NCBI GenBank assembly: GCA_035463475.1
Contig: DATHTE010000051.1
Location: 124,001 to 188,000 of the forward strand
Length of the DNA stretch: 64,000 nt
Direction of reading: 5' to 3'
Source of the DNA: JACPDI01 sp035463475
GTDB lineage: Bacteria; Acidobacteriota; Vicinamibacteria; Vicinamibacterales; 2-12-FULL-66-21
The stretch's first letter is position 1, and each line of letters begins with the position of its first letter. Positions 55,979-64,000 of the stretch are shown piece after piece. The notes beneath the pieces were generated by a model. It made no database searches, had not been told where the DNA came from, and saw only the letters and a list, made by a program, of their open reading frames with translations. The position numbers and the translations under genes were made by a program.

Positions 55979-56950
55979 ATGATCTTTGTCCTCGTCCGCG
56001 CCGGGGGGCAGGTCCGTACCGCCGATCGGGTGGATCCCGAGTGGCTGCGGCCGCACAGCGACGCGGTCTTCTGGGTCGATCTCGCGCGACCCACGCCGGA
56101 AGAGGCGCGCGTGCTCGTGGACGTGTTCAAGTTCCACGAGCTGGCGGTCGAGGACGCGCTAGCCACGACACATCATCCGAAAGTGGATCTCTACGAGGGG
56201 TTCCTGTACGTCATCCTTCACGGGATCGACTTCGAGAAGGCGAAGGCGAAGCGCGGGTTCGCGACGCGCGACATCGACTTCTTCCTGAGCACGCGGTATC
56301 TGGTGACTGTGCACGATGGCCGGTCGCGGTCGGTCCAGCAGATACGCGAACTCGCCGGCCGCAACAGCGACCTGCTGGCCGAGGGGCCGGCCGGCCTGAT
56401 GCACCGCATCGTGGACACGCTCGTGGACAACTACCGTCCCGAGGTCGACAGGCTCGAAAAACGGATGGACAGGCTGGAACGCGACGTCTTCACCCGGCCC
56501 CGGCGGAACATGATCCGGGCCATCATCGAGATGAAGCGCGACATCGTCTCGCTGCGACAGGTCGTGCTGCCGCAGCGCGACATGCTCGGGCGGCTCGGGC
56601 GGCGCGAGTTCGAGCTGATCGACCCCCAGGTGAGCTACCGCTTCCGCGACGTGTACGACCACCTGGTCCGGTTGAGCGACGAGGCCCTCATGTTCCAGGA
56701 CCGGATGACGAGCCTGGTCGAGGCCCACCTGTCCAACATCTCCAACCAGTTGAACAGCGTCATGAAGATCCTGACCGTGATCGCCACCATCTTCATGCCG
56801 CTGACGTTCATCACCGGCCTGTTCGGGATGAACGTCGACTTGCCGGACTTCGGGTTCGGCTCGCACGCCACGTTCTGGATTCTCCTCGGCATTATGGGAG
56901 CGGTCGTCGGCTTCATGCTGTGGTGGTTCCGGCACAACGAATGGCTGTGA
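55979..56950 (+). CDS. corA: CorA-family magnesium/cobalt transporter
   Basis: This 323-residue protein has a cytoplasmic alpha/beta funnel domain (FWVDLARPTPEEARVLVDVF, HHPKVDLYEGFLYVILHGID, FLSTRYLVTVHDGRSRSVQQ). A long stalk helix and two C-terminal membrane helices follow, with the selectivity motif GMN in FITGLFGMNVDLPDFGFG. It ends LWWFRHNEWL. The ATG at 55979 is the first usable start in frame; no good ribosome-binding site is adjacent. It begins 20 bases after ppdK and overlaps mutL by ten bases. It is the second magnesium transporter of the window. Confidence 0.93.
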   Translation: MIFVLVRAGGQVRTADRVDPEWLRPHSDAVFWVDLARPTPEEARVLVDVFKFHELAVEDALATTHHPKVDLYEGFLYVILHGIDFEKAKAKRGFATRDIDFFLSTRYLVTVHDGRSRSVQQIRELAGRNSDLLAEGPAGLMHRIVDTLVDNYRPEVDRLEKRMDRLERDVFTRPRRNMIRAIIEMKRDIVSLRQVVLPQRDMLGRLGRREFELIDPQVSYRFRDVYDHLVRLSDEALMFQDRMTSLVEAHLSNISNQLNSVMKILTVIATIFMPLTFITGLFGMNVDLPDFGFGSHATFWILLGIMGAVVGFMLWWFRHNEWL

Positions 56951-58671
56951 TCATCCGTCTTCCCCCGGAGCTCGCGAACCAGATCGCCGCCGGCGAGGTG
57001 GTGGAGCGACCGGCTTCGGTCGCCAAGGAACTGATCGAGAACGCACTCGACGCGGGCGCGCGCCGCATCTCGGTGACCATCGAGCTGGGCGGAAAGAAGC
57101 TGATCTCGGTCGAAGACGACGGCGTGGGAATGGACCCGGATGACGCGCGGCTCGCGATCGAACGGCACGCCACGTCGAAGATCCGCTGCGCCGAGGACCT
57201 CAGCGCAATTTCGACGCTCGGGTTCAGGGGCGAGGCGCTGCCCAGCATCGCATCCGTCTCGCACTTTGTGCTGCGCACCCGCACGCACGGAGCGGAATGC
57301 GGCACCGAGATCCGCGTGAACGGCGGCGCGGTCGCGTCGGTGCGCGAGGTTGGCGCGCCAGAGGGAACCAGGATCGAGGTCGCGGACCTCTTCTACAACC
57401 TGCCCGCGCGCCGCAAGTTCCTCAAGTCCGACGCCGCCGAGTCCGCCCAGGTCTCGCGCGTCGTCACGCAGCTCGCGCTCGGGTACCCGGAGGCAGGGTT
57501 CTCCCTGACCAGCGCCGGCCGCACGACGCTGCAGTGTCCGCCGGCGCAGGGGCTTCGCGAGCGGTTCTTTCAGCTCTACGGCGAGCGCCCCGACCTCGTC
57601 GAACTCCGCAAGGACGCGGGCGGGATGCGCATCACTGGCTACGTCGCCGCGCTGGCGGAGCAGGGGCCGGTGCGGGGACCGCAGAACGTGTTCGTGAACC
57701 GCCGGATCGTGCGCGACCGCACCATCGCCCATGCGATCGGCGAGGCCTACTCGAACGCGACGATCAAGGAGCGGAGCCCCGAGGTGCACCTGTTCATCGA
57801 GATGGCCCCGGACCGCGTGGACGTCAACGTCCACCCGACCAAGGCGGAGGTGCGCTTCCTCGAGTCCTCGCTCGTGCACGAAGTGCTGCGGCGCGGGCTG
57901 GCGGATGCCCTGGGCCAGGGGCCCGCGCCGGAACTGCAGCTGCGGGCAGTCTCGGCGCCACCGAGCGAGCCGCTGGCGCAGAGCATTCCGGGCGTGCTCG
58001 CCGGGGCGAGCGTGGCGTCGCGGTGGTGGGGGCCGGAGGGGGAACGCGACGCGGGTGCCGCGGTGCAGGCCCACGCCATCGATCCGCGTTCGATCCGTCC
58101 CATGATCCCGCTCGGCCAGTTTCGCGACACGTTCATCATCGCCATCGACGATGAGGGAGTCGCGATCATCGATCAGCATGTCGCGCACGAGCGCGTACTG
58201 TTCGAGCAGGTGATGGAACGGTTGACGGCCGGGCGCCTCGAAAGCCAGCGGCTGCTCGGGCCGGTGCTGGTCGAACTGTCGGCCTCGCAGCGTCAGTCGC
58301 TCGTGAGCCACGCGGACGCCCTCGAGCGGTTCGGGTTCGAGATCGAGGAGTTCGGCGGCGGCAGCGTCCGGCTGTCGGCCGTGCCGGCGCTGCTCGCTCC
58401 TTCCGAGTGCGAAAGCGCGATCCGTGCGCTGGCGGACGATCTCGAGGGGCTGGACCGCGGTTCGCGGGTCGAAGACGCGCTGCGCCGCATCGCGGCGACC
58501 ACCGCCTGCCACGCCGCCGTCAAGGCCAACTACCCGCTGACGCGCGAGAAGATGCAGTTTCTCCTCGACGAGTTGCGCCGGACGGCGTACTCCACGGTGT
58601 GCCCGCACGGCCGCCCCGTGGTGCTGCGGCTCACGCGCCGCGAGATCGAGCGAAACTTCCAGCGAATGTGA
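56941..58671 (+). CDS. mutL: DNA mismatch repair protein MutL
   Basis: The 576-residue GHKL ATPase coordinates mismatch repair. ATP-binding motifs are IAAGEVVERPASVAKELIEN, ALDAGA, VEDDGVGMDPDDA and STLGFRGEALPSIASVS. The transducer domain contains VFVNRRIVRD and DVNVHPTKAEVRF. The C-terminal domain contains the metal-binding DQHVAHERVLFE (endonuclease DQHA-x2-E-x4-E type) and CPHGRPVVLRLTRREIERNF. The endonuclease motif suggests a nicking MutL, as in bacteria lacking MutH. The ATG lies within corA, ten bases before its stop. No mutS is in the window. Confidence 0.96.
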   Translation: MAVIIRLPPELANQIAAGEVVERPASVAKELIENALDAGARRISVTIELGGKKLISVEDDGVGMDPDDARLAIERHATSKIRCAEDLSAISTLGFRGEALPSIASVSHFVLRTRTHGAECGTEIRVNGGAVASVREVGAPEGTRIEVADLFYNLPARRKFLKSDAAESAQVSRVVTQLALGYPEAGFSLTSAGRTTLQCPPAQGLRERFFQLYGERPDLVELRKDAGGMRITGYVAALAEQGPVRGPQNVFVNRRIVRDRTIAHAIGEAYSNATIKERSPEVHLFIEMAPDRVDVNVHPTKAEVRFLESSLVHEVLRRGLADALGQGPAPELQLRAVSAPPSEPLAQSIPGVLAGASVASRWWGPEGERDAGAAVQAHAIDPRSIRPMIPLGQFRDTFIIAIDDEGVAIIDQHVAHERVLFEQVMERLTAGRLESQRLLGPVLVELSASQRQSLVSHADALERFGFEIEEFGGGSVRLSAVPALLAPSECESAIRALADDLEGLDRGSRVEDALRRIAATTACHAAVKANYPLTREKMQFLLDELRRTAYSTVCPHGRPVVLRLTRREIERNFQRM

Positions 58672-58703
58672 ATTAATCCGCAACTCGTGCGTGAAAACAT
58701 TCG

Positions 58704-58732
58704 TTGACACCCGCGCATCACGCTGCTACATT
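58704..58732 (+). promoter_or_regulatory. Housekeeping (sigma-70-type) promoter of the trypsin-like protease gene
   Basis: TTGACA (58704-58709) and TGC-TACATT (-10 at 58727-58732) are separated by exactly 17 bases, the best -35/-10 pair in the window. The transcript would carry a leader of about 105 bases before the ATG at 58843, with AGGGAG at 58831-58836. The leader has CGGCATCCGGCG-type self-complementarity but no riboswitch I recognise. Confidence 0.78.
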
Positions 58733-58842
58733 CGCATCATCCCAGCAACTGAGCGTCACGCCTGAGAGCTGACGCGGCATCCGGCGCGGCTCTTCGTGTG
58801 CCCGTGCCGCCGGGCGTCGGCAGGCGTTCCAGGGAGCCATCC

Positions 58843-59742
58843 ATGTCACGACCCGTGCTGTTCACCGCGATCGCTTCGATGCTCGCGCTTGCGTGCTTCG
58901 CGATCGGAAGCTACTGGGGTGCGCGGCAGGCAATCGCCGGCGACCAGCGCCTCGAAACGCTCGCCACCGAGCTCGCGTCGCTGAAGCGCGCCGAGGTGCT
59001 CAAGGCCACCGGCACCAGCGGCCGCGCCACCAGCGCCGCGCCTGCCCCAATGCCGGAGGGGACGCGGTCCACGATTGTCGAGGACATCAAGCGGCAACTG
59101 CAGGCGGAGATGGGTCTGCTGCCGCTCCGGCTCCTCAAGTCCCGCAAGGAGAGCTTCGTCGAGCTGTATTCCTACGATAACCGCGGCGGCAGCAGCTACG
59201 GCACGGCGGGCTACCTGGGCGACGGGCACTTCATCACCGTGAAGCACGCGGTCGTGGCGCTCGATGCTCCCAGAGAGGGACGCGAAGCAAGGAAGATCAC
59301 GTCGGTGAAGCTCATGCTCCACGGCCGCGCGGTCCGCGCGCGCGTCGTCGATCATGGCGAAGCGTCGGCCGAGGTGGATCCCGGAGACTGGGCGGTCCTG
59401 AAGGTGAACGACCAGGTGGACCTGCCGGCGCTGACGGTCGATCTGAGCTTCCCGTACGAGTTCGCAGATCCGATCTTCCGTCTCGGCAACGACTACTCGA
59501 AGGGGATCATCCTCTCGACCGGGTACGTGGGCCAGCGGACCACCAACGACCTGGTGACGTGCCTGACCGATGGCCACCCCGGTGTCTCGGGTGGCGGCGT
59601 GCTCAACCGCGACGGCGCGCTCGTCGGCATTCCGGTCGGGCGGATGCAGGGGGACTATCGCTTCTCGTTCATCCTGCCGCTGCGCGCCGAGATGTTCCGC
59701 AAGGTGCCAACCCTTCGCCTGGCCGAACTGGGCGCGAACTGA
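58843..59742 (+). CDS. Membrane-anchored trypsin-like serine protease, stand-alone
   Basis: The 299-residue protein has an N-terminal helix (PVLFTAIASMLALACFAIGS) acting as signal anchor. A coiled segment (QRLETLATELASLKRAEVLK) and an Ala/Pro linker lead to a trypsin-like domain. Plausible triad residues are His135 (ITVKHAVV), Asp182 (PGDWAVLKV) and Ser249 (HPGVSGGGVL). It lacks a PDZ domain and a disulfide pattern, so it is unlike HtrA (30376). The GVSGGG nucleophile site and the following NRDGALVGIPVGR strand fit family S1 proteases of the periplasm. The target is unknown. It has its own strong promoter and ends at a convergent repeat. Confidence 0.8.
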   Translation: MSRPVLFTAIASMLALACFAIGSYWGARQAIAGDQRLETLATELASLKRAEVLKATGTSGRATSAAPAPMPEGTRSTIVEDIKRQLQAEMGLLPLRLLKSRKESFVELYSYDNRGGSSYGTAGYLGDGHFITVKHAVVALDAPREGREARKITSVKLMLHGRAVRARVVDHGEASAEVDPGDWAVLKVNDQVDLPALTVDLSFPYEFADPIFRLGNDYSKGIILSTGYVGQRTTNDLVTCLTDGHPGVSGGGVLNRDGALVGIPVGRMQGDYRFSFILPLRAEMFRKVPTLRLAELGAN

Positions 59743-59755
59743 GCGCCAACCGGGA

Positions 59756-59824
59756 ACTTGGCGATTTGGCAATCTGGTGATTTGGCGATCTAAAACAGAT
59801 CACCAAATCGCAAAATCACCAACT
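59756..59824. repeat. GATTTGG-type inverted repeat between convergent genes
   Basis: Units of GGCGATTTGG, GGCAATCTGG and GGTGATTTGG run to GGCGATCT. After AAAAC the inverse follows: AGATCACCAAATCGC and AAAATCACCAACTT. The arms form a long imperfect hairpin that fills the space between this protease gene and rarA and probably stops transcription from both sides. The AT content is far above the surroundings. Confidence 0.65.
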
Positions 59825-61186
59825 TCACTCCGTCTTTTTTCTGAGCTTCTCCCAGTACTCCAGCCGCTTGATGATCTCGCGCTCGAAGCCTCGCTCGACG
59901 GGGCGGTAATACCGTCTGCCCTGCTGTGAGCGGGGGAGGCAGGTCATGTCCGTGACCGCGTCGGGATTGTCGTGCGCGTACTGGTAGTCCTTCCCGTAGG
60001 CTAGCTCCTTCATCAGGCGCGTGGGCGCGTTGCGCAGGTGCAGCGGCACGGGCTCAGCCTGCTCGCGCCTGGCGGAGTCCGCCGCGTCGAGGTAAGCGCG
60101 GTAGACGGCGTTGCTCTTGGGCGCCGTGGCGAGGTAAATCGCCGCCTGGGCGAGCGCGGTGTTCCCCTCCGGCATCCCGATGAAGTGCACCGCGTCCTTT
60201 GCCGCGACCGCGATGCTGAGCGCCTGCGGATCGGCGTTGCCGATGTCCTCGGACGCGAACCGCACCAGCCGCCGCGCGATGTAGAGCGGGTCCTCGCCCG
60301 CCTCCACCATTCGAGCGAGCCAGTAGACGGCCGCGTCCGGATCGCTGTTGCGCATCGACTTGTGCAGGGCGGAGATCAGGTTGTAGTGCTCCTCTCCCGC
60401 GCGGTCGTACAGGAGCATGCGGTTCTGCAGCAGGTCGGCGACGATGGTGGAGTCGATCCTCGCAGGTGATGGCTGGCCGTCGCCCGACCCGACCAGGGCG
60501 GCCGCCATCTCCAGCGTGTTCAGCGCCACGCGCGCATCGCCGTTCGCGTACTGCGCGATCCCCCGCAGGGCCCCCGCGTCCACCTCGATTCCCATCGCGC
60601 CGACCCCGCGCTCTTCGTCTTCGACGGCGCGCTCGAGGATCGTGACGATGGCGGCCTCGTCGAGCGGCTGCAGGACGAACACCTTCGATCGCGACAGGAG
60701 CGCTGAGTTCACCTCGAAGGACGGGTTTTCGGTCGTGGCGCCCACCAGCACGATGTCCCCGGCCTCGACGTGGTGCAGAAAGGCGTCCTGCTGCGCCTTG
60801 TTGAAGCGGTGGATCTCGTCCACGAACAGGATGGTCCGTCGTCCGAGCCGCCGCCGCGTGTCTTCCGCCCGTTCCATCACCGCGCGGATTTCCTTGACGC
60901 CGGAGAGGACGGCGCTGAACGCCACGAAGTCCGCTTTCGTGGCGGTGGCGATGACGCGGGCGATCGTCGTCTTACCGGTGCCCGGCGGTCCCCAGAGGAT
61001 GATGGATTGCAGCGTGTCGCGCTCGATCGCTTCGCGCAGCGGGCGGCCCGGCGCGAGAATCGCCCCCTGCCCGACCACCTCGTCGAGCGTGCGCGGGCGC
61101 ATTCGCTCGGCGAGCGGAGCGGCGACGGTGCTGGCGGGTTGTCCCGGGCCGCCCGAGGAAGGAGGATCGTCGAAGAGCCCGTTCAT
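59825..61186 (-). CDS. rarA: Replication-associated recombination protein RarA (MgsA), clamp-loader-like AAA ATPase
   Basis: This 453-residue AAA+ protein acts at stalled replication forks. It has PLAERMRPRTLDEVVGQGAI, Walker A ILWGPPGTGKTTIAR, Walker B ILFVDEIHRFNKAQQDAFL and the sensor LVGATTENPSFEVNSALLSR. The C-terminal tetramerisation region includes EEHYNLISALHKSMRNSDPD, YWLARMVEAGEDPLYIARRL and AYGKDYQYAHDNPDA. All are diagnostic. The ATG at 61186 overlaps the stop of the upstream rRNA methyltransferase gene (ATGA). The N-terminal 25 residues (MNGLFDDPPSSGGPGQ) resemble the usual RarA leader. Confidence 0.95.
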   Translation of the reverse strand: MNGLFDDPPSSGGPGQPASTVAAPLAERMRPRTLDEVVGQGAILAPGRPLREAIERDTLQSIILWGPPGTGKTTIARVIATATKADFVAFSAVLSGVKEIRAVMERAEDTRRRLGRRTILFVDEIHRFNKAQQDAFLHHVEAGDIVLVGATTENPSFEVNSALLSRSKVFVLQPLDEAAIVTILERAVEDEERGVGAMGIEVDAGALRGIAQYANGDARVALNTLEMAAALVGSGDGQPSPARIDSTIVADLLQNRMLLYDRAGEEHYNLISALHKSMRNSDPDAAVYWLARMVEAGEDPLYIARRLVRFASEDIGNADPQALSIAVAAKDAVHFIGMPEGNTALAQAAIYLATAPKSNAVYRAYLDAADSARREQAEPVPLHLRNAPTRLMKELAYGKDYQYAHDNPDAVTDMTCLPRSQQGRRYYRPVERGFEREIIKRLEYWEKLRKKTE

Positions 61187-62004
61187 GGGGTGTGGGTCCG
61201 CTGCCGGAACGCCTCGTACAGGATCAGCGCGGCGGAGACCGACACGTTCAGCGACTCGACGGGCGCGCACATCGGAATCGTCACCCGCTCGTCGGCGTGA
61301 TCGAGCTCGGCGCTCCCGAGCCCGGTCCCCTCGCCACCGAGCATCAGCGCGAGCGGGCGGCGGAAGTCGAACGCGTGCATGGACGTGCCGCCGCGCGGAA
61401 CGGCGGCGGCGATGGTGAGGCCGCGGCGGCGCGCGGCGAGCAGCGCCTCGTGGAGCGGCACCCGCTCGGGCACCGGCAGCCGGAACGTACTGCCCATCGC
61501 TCCGCGCAGCGCCTTCCACCCGTAGGGGTCCGCCGAAGGGGGACAGACCACGAGCCCCGTGGCGCCCGCCGCCTCGGCGGTGCGCACGACGGCGCCGAGG
61601 TTCCCGGGATCCTGCACGCCCGCCAGCAGCGGGACGAGCGGCAGGGCGCCGTCCACCACGCGCTCGAGCTGAGGCGGCGAGACCTCGGCGATGGCGACGA
61701 CGCCGGAGGGGGTCTGGACCGGGCTCATCGCGGCCATGACGCTCTCGCTCACCGACAGGACACGCGCGCCGTGCCGCTTCAGCCGCTCGGCCAGCCGGGC
61801 GACGCTCGCCTCGTCGGCGTCCACCACCCGCGTGAGCACCCGCGAAGCCAGGGCGGCCGTGCTGACGTGGATTCCCGCGGCCAGCGCCTCTTCGAGGAGG
61901 TGCTCCCCTTCGAGGAGCACATGCGTGTTGCCCGCCGCGCGGCGCCGGGCGAGCGCCCGGAACGTCTTGACGACCGCGTTGTGGCGGCTGGCGATGGTTT
62001 CCAT
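61183..62004 (-). CDS. TrmH-family (SPOUT) RNA 2'-O-methyltransferase
   Basis: The 273-residue SPOUT methyltransferase has an N-terminal substrate-binding domain (SRHNAVVKTFRALARRRAAG, VLLEGEHLLEEAL). The catalytic knot has LAGVQDPGNLGAVVRTAEAA, ALRGAMGSTFRLPV and LALMLGGEGTGLGSAELDHA, and ends with VESLNVSVSAALILYEAFRQ. The pattern is that of 23S rRNA ribose methyltransferases of the RlmB/TsnR type; the target nucleotide cannot be given. It is divergent from greA with 42 bases between, and co-directional with rarA. Confidence 0.92.
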   Translation of the reverse strand: METIASRHNAVVKTFRALARRRAAGNTHVLLEGEHLLEEALAAGIHVSTAALASRVLTRVVDADEASVARLAERLKRHGARVLSVSESVMAAMSPVQTPSGVVAIAEVSPPQLERVVDGALPLVPLLAGVQDPGNLGAVVRTAEAAGATGLVVCPPSADPYGWKALRGAMGSTFRLPVPERVPLHEALLAARRRGLTIAAAVPRGGTSMHAFDFRRPLALMLGGEGTGLGSAELDHADERVTIPMCAPVESLNVSVSAALILYEAFRQRTHTP

Positions 62005-62046
62005 CTCGCCCCGGGGCTATTCTATTATTTGAAGGCGTCACGCTGT
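62005..62046. promoter_or_regulatory. Divergent promoter region between the TrmH-family gene and greA
   Basis: The 42-base gap contains the AT-rich CTATTCTATTATTTGAA (62018-62034), where overlapping -10-like hexamers (TATTCT, TATTAT) can be drawn for both strands. No -35 elements are clear. Both genes would have very short leaders. Confidence 0.4.
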
Positions 62047-62517
62047 ATGAAAGCACGGTTGATCAAGAAGTTTGAGGACGAACTGGCGCAGCTCCGGGTG
62101 GAACTCAAGAGCGAGCTTCCGAAGGAGATCAAGCGCGCCCGCGAGCACGGCGATCTGAGCGAGAACGCCGAGTACCAGGCCGCCAAGGAGCGACAGCGGC
62201 TCGTCGAGTCGCGCATTTCGATGCTCCAGAAGCGGATCGGCGAGATCGCGCTCATGAACCTCGATCGGATTCCGCGCGACCGGGTGGGGTTCGGCAGTAC
62301 CGTCCACCTTCGCGAAGACGGAGGGCCCGAGACGGTTTACCAGCTCGTCATGCCCGAAGACGCGGACGCGGAGAAGGGCTGGATTTCCACCGCGTCGCCG
62401 ATCGGCCGCGCGCTCCTCAATCGCGAGGAGGGGGACGAAGTCGAGGTCCGCACGCCGGCCGGGACACGCCGCTTTGAGATCACCAGGCTCGTAACGATCC
62501 ACACCGACGCCGAATGA
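62047..62517 (+). CDS. greA: Transcription elongation factor GreA
   Basis: This 156-residue transcript-cleavage factor rescues backtracked RNA polymerase. The N-terminal coiled coil (FEDELAQLRVELKSELPKEI, RAREHGDLSENAEYQAAKER) carries the acidic tip residues in GDLSENAEY. The C-terminal FKBP-like domain has VGFGSTVHLRED, ADAEKGWISTASPIGRALL and GDEVEVRTPAGTRRFEI. Length and motifs are normal. The ATG has no strong ribosome-binding site; the leader is short. The stop overlaps the next gene start (ATGA). Confidence 0.95.
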   Translation: MKARLIKKFEDELAQLRVELKSELPKEIKRAREHGDLSENAEYQAAKERQRLVESRISMLQKRIGEIALMNLDRIPRDRVGFGSTVHLREDGGPETVYQLVMPEDADAEKGWISTASPIGRALLNREEGDEVEVRTPAGTRRFEITRLVTIHTDAE

Positions 62518-63932
62518 GCGAGTCGCCGTACTCTCCGGCGCTACGCACCGCGGTCGTGCTGACGGGCAGCGGCACCGCCGGGGCGTACCACGCCGGGGTC
62601 TTGCGCGCGCTGCATGAAGCGGGCGTCCGGGTGGATCTCATTGCTGGCCGCGGTGCCGGCGCGCTCGGCGCGATGTTTGCCGCGATCGACGGCAGTGCCC
62701 GCCTGTGGGAGGCGGATGGCGTCTGGCGGGGCAAGGGTGCGAACGCGCTCTACGGGCTGCGCCCGCGCCTGCGGGCGGCGGGCTGGGCGCTCGCGGTTGC
62801 CGCCGCCTGCCTGGCGCTGCCGGTTGCGCTGCTGGCGGGGGTCGCGGCGATGTACCTGATCGGCTGGACGCTCGCGCTGGCGGGCGCCACCGGGGCCAGC
62901 CTGGCAACCAACGGCGCCGCCGGTCGTCTGCTCGCCACGCTTTTCGATCCGACGGCGCTGCCGACGATCGTCCCGCGCCTGGCGATGCTGGCGACGATCG
63001 CCGCCATCCTGATCCTTGTCGCGGCCGCATGGTCCGCGCGGCGCCGCGGCGCGCGGCACGAGCTGACCGGCCTGGCCTCGCTCGTCGGCGCGCCGCTCGA
63101 CGCGCGTCCCATGGTGGCGCGCGCCGCCGCCGCGCTCTGGGACCTGATCCGCGGCGCGGCGCCGATCGCGATGCCGGATGCGCGTGAGACTAGCCGGCGC
63201 TACGCGGAGATGCTCGCCGAGAACGTCGGCCAGCCCGGGTTCCGCGAGCTGCTCATCGTTGCGCACGATCTGGACGCGCGCCGCGACCTCACCTTCGCGC
63301 TGCTCGCCGAGCCGCACCGTTCCCGCCTTTTTGGGCGGCGTGCGGTCGAAGGGGACCGCCGGGTGGCGGACAATCTCGACCTCACCGGTGTCGGGCGTGA
63401 TCACGCGCTCGACGCGCTCGCCGGCGCGCTGGCCCTGCCCCTGGCGACCGATCCCCACATCATCACTTTCGCGCCGGAGGCGTATTGGCGCGGCGAGTCG
63501 CACCGGCTGTGCGACCGGCCGGCCGCCTCGGCGCGGCTCCTCGAGGAGGTCGCGGCCGCCGGAGTCGAACAGGTCGTCGTCGTCTCGGCGGCCCCCGCGC
63601 TGGTCGGCCCGCACGCGCTGTCGCCCGCGCGGGGCGACGCCCGTGGCCGCGGCGGCGAGGTCCTCGTGGCAGCCGAATCGGCCGCGCTGCGAGATGCGCA
63701 GGCCGCCGCTTCGTCGCTTCGCCTTTTTCCCGGCGGCCTGTTCCAGGTCCGGCCGCAGCACAACGCGCTCGGGCCGCTGGACTTCGCCGGCTGTTACGAC
63801 GCGCGCTCCGACCGCCACCAGACGCTCGCCGAGCTGATCGATCGCGGGTACGAAGACGCGTACCGGCAGTTCATCGAGCCGATCGTCGGCGCCAGCGGCG
63901 AGGCGGTCGCGCAGAGGACGGGAACCCCCTGA
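62514..63932 (+). CDS. Patatin-like membrane protein lacking the nucleophile serine
   Basis: The 472-residue protein has a patatin-like start (AVVLTGSGTAGAYHAGVLRAL) with a glycine-rich oxyanion motif. The GxSxG elbow that should follow reads GRGAG (45-49), with Gly47 (codon GGT at 62652) in place of Ser. A DGG-type catalytic Asp motif is also not seen near the end (LDFAGCYDARSDR). Two membrane segments lie inside the fold (about 84-125 and 160-176: LALPVALLAGVAAMYLIGW, LATIAAILILVAAAW). Lipase activity is therefore doubtful; a lipid-binding or regulatory pseudoenzyme is more likely. The C-terminus ELIDRGYEDAYRQFIEPIVG looks conserved. It overlaps greA by 4 bases. Confidence 0.8.
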   Translation: MSESPYSPALRTAVVLTGSGTAGAYHAGVLRALHEAGVRVDLIAGRGAGALGAMFAAIDGSARLWEADGVWRGKGANALYGLRPRLRAAGWALAVAAACLALPVALLAGVAAMYLIGWTLALAGATGASLATNGAAGRLLATLFDPTALPTIVPRLAMLATIAAILILVAAAWSARRRGARHELTGLASLVGAPLDARPMVARAAAALWDLIRGAAPIAMPDARETSRRYAEMLAENVGQPGFRELLIVAHDLDARRDLTFALLAEPHRSRLFGRRAVEGDRRVADNLDLTGVGRDHALDALAGALALPLATDPHIITFAPEAYWRGESHRLCDRPAASARLLEEVAAAGVEQVVVVSAAPALVGPHALSPARGDARGRGGEVLVAAESAALRDAQAAASSLRLFPGGLFQVRPQHNALGPLDFAGCYDARSDRHQTLAELIDRGYEDAYRQFIEPIVGASGEAVAQRTGTP

Positions 63933-64000
63933 TGAAACCAGCGACCAGCCTGATCAAGCCGAAGAAGCCGACGGACCCGGCGGCGCCCCTCACGGTGCCG
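63932..64000 (+). CDS. Start of a gene running off the right edge
   Basis: An ATG overlapping the patatin-like stop (ATGA) opens a frame with no stop to the window end, giving MKPATSLIKPKKPTDPAAPL and three more residues. The Pro/Lys-rich beginning is not diagnostic. The overlap suggests it belongs to the greA-patatin transcript. Confidence 0.45.
   Translation, partial: MKPATSLIKPKKPTDPAAPLTVP

Overview
The window is very GC-rich, densely coded and arranged in long, tightly coupled operons. Its gene content points to an environmental Gram-negative-type bacterium, most likely Acidobacteriota (Vicinamibacteria-like). The reasons are an exosortase/PEP-CTERM-style exopolysaccharide locus, a COG1964 radical SAM protein, a large secreted HExxHxxGxxH metalloprotease, and scattered GGGGACAGTCCCC-type palindromes. 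The lineage is inferred from content and style; no rRNA or tRNA gene is present.

Positions 1-16953, all on the minus strand, form one exopolysaccharide assembly and export operon. In transcription order it encodes a sigma-54 activator without a receiver domain, a degenerate GGDEF protein, a Wza-type export protein, an outer-membrane barrel, a Wzz chain-length protein, a tyrosine autokinase, a polyprenyl-phosphate sugar transferase, a Wzx-type flippase, a nucleotidyltransferase, a YvcK-like protein, a PEP-CTERM-locus ATPase, a nucleotide-sugar dehydrogenase, a GT2 glycosyltransferase (whose last helix sits in its own 36-codon ORF), a Wzy/ligase, and the start of a CDP-glycerol-transferase-like gene. 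Many junctions are ATGA/GTGA overlaps. An NtrC-type response regulator (17184-18737) lies upstream.

Positions 18738-27050 (plus strand) look like the secreted side of the same system: a 79-residue PEP-CTERM-like protein, a polysaccharide deacetylase, and two paralogous secreted beta-helix proteins. These enclose a small histidine kinase and the msrPQ methionine sulfoxide repair pair. Sequences resembling -24/-12 (sigma-54) promoters precede the EPS operon, the PEP-CTERM gene and both beta-helix genes, which suggests one regulon under the local NtrC-like activators. No exosortase gene lies in the window; one would be expected nearby.

Positions 27166-40103 are a mixed accessory stretch: a long COG1964/Tes-like radical SAM protein, a small membrane protein, an F420-reductase-like protein, an HtrA protease, a methyltransferase, an ABC exporter with the remnant of another ATPase gene, moaA, a secreted M20 peptidase and a zinc metalloprotease. 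Two diverged copies of one structured RNA element sit at 24450-24670 and 39969-40102.

Positions 40182-58671 are a plus-strand housekeeping block: gamma-carbonic anhydrase, hisS, aspS, phoH, ybeY, a CBS transporter-like protein, era, mgtE, recO, glyQ, glyS, ppdK, corA and mutL. The right end holds a membrane-anchored trypsin-like protease, convergent rarA and a TrmH-family methyltransferase, then greA, a patatin-like protein lacking its serine nucleophile, and a gene running off the edge. REP-like palindromes and low-complexity repeats fill several gene ends and even enter coding sequence (glyQ, hisS, the Wzy gene).
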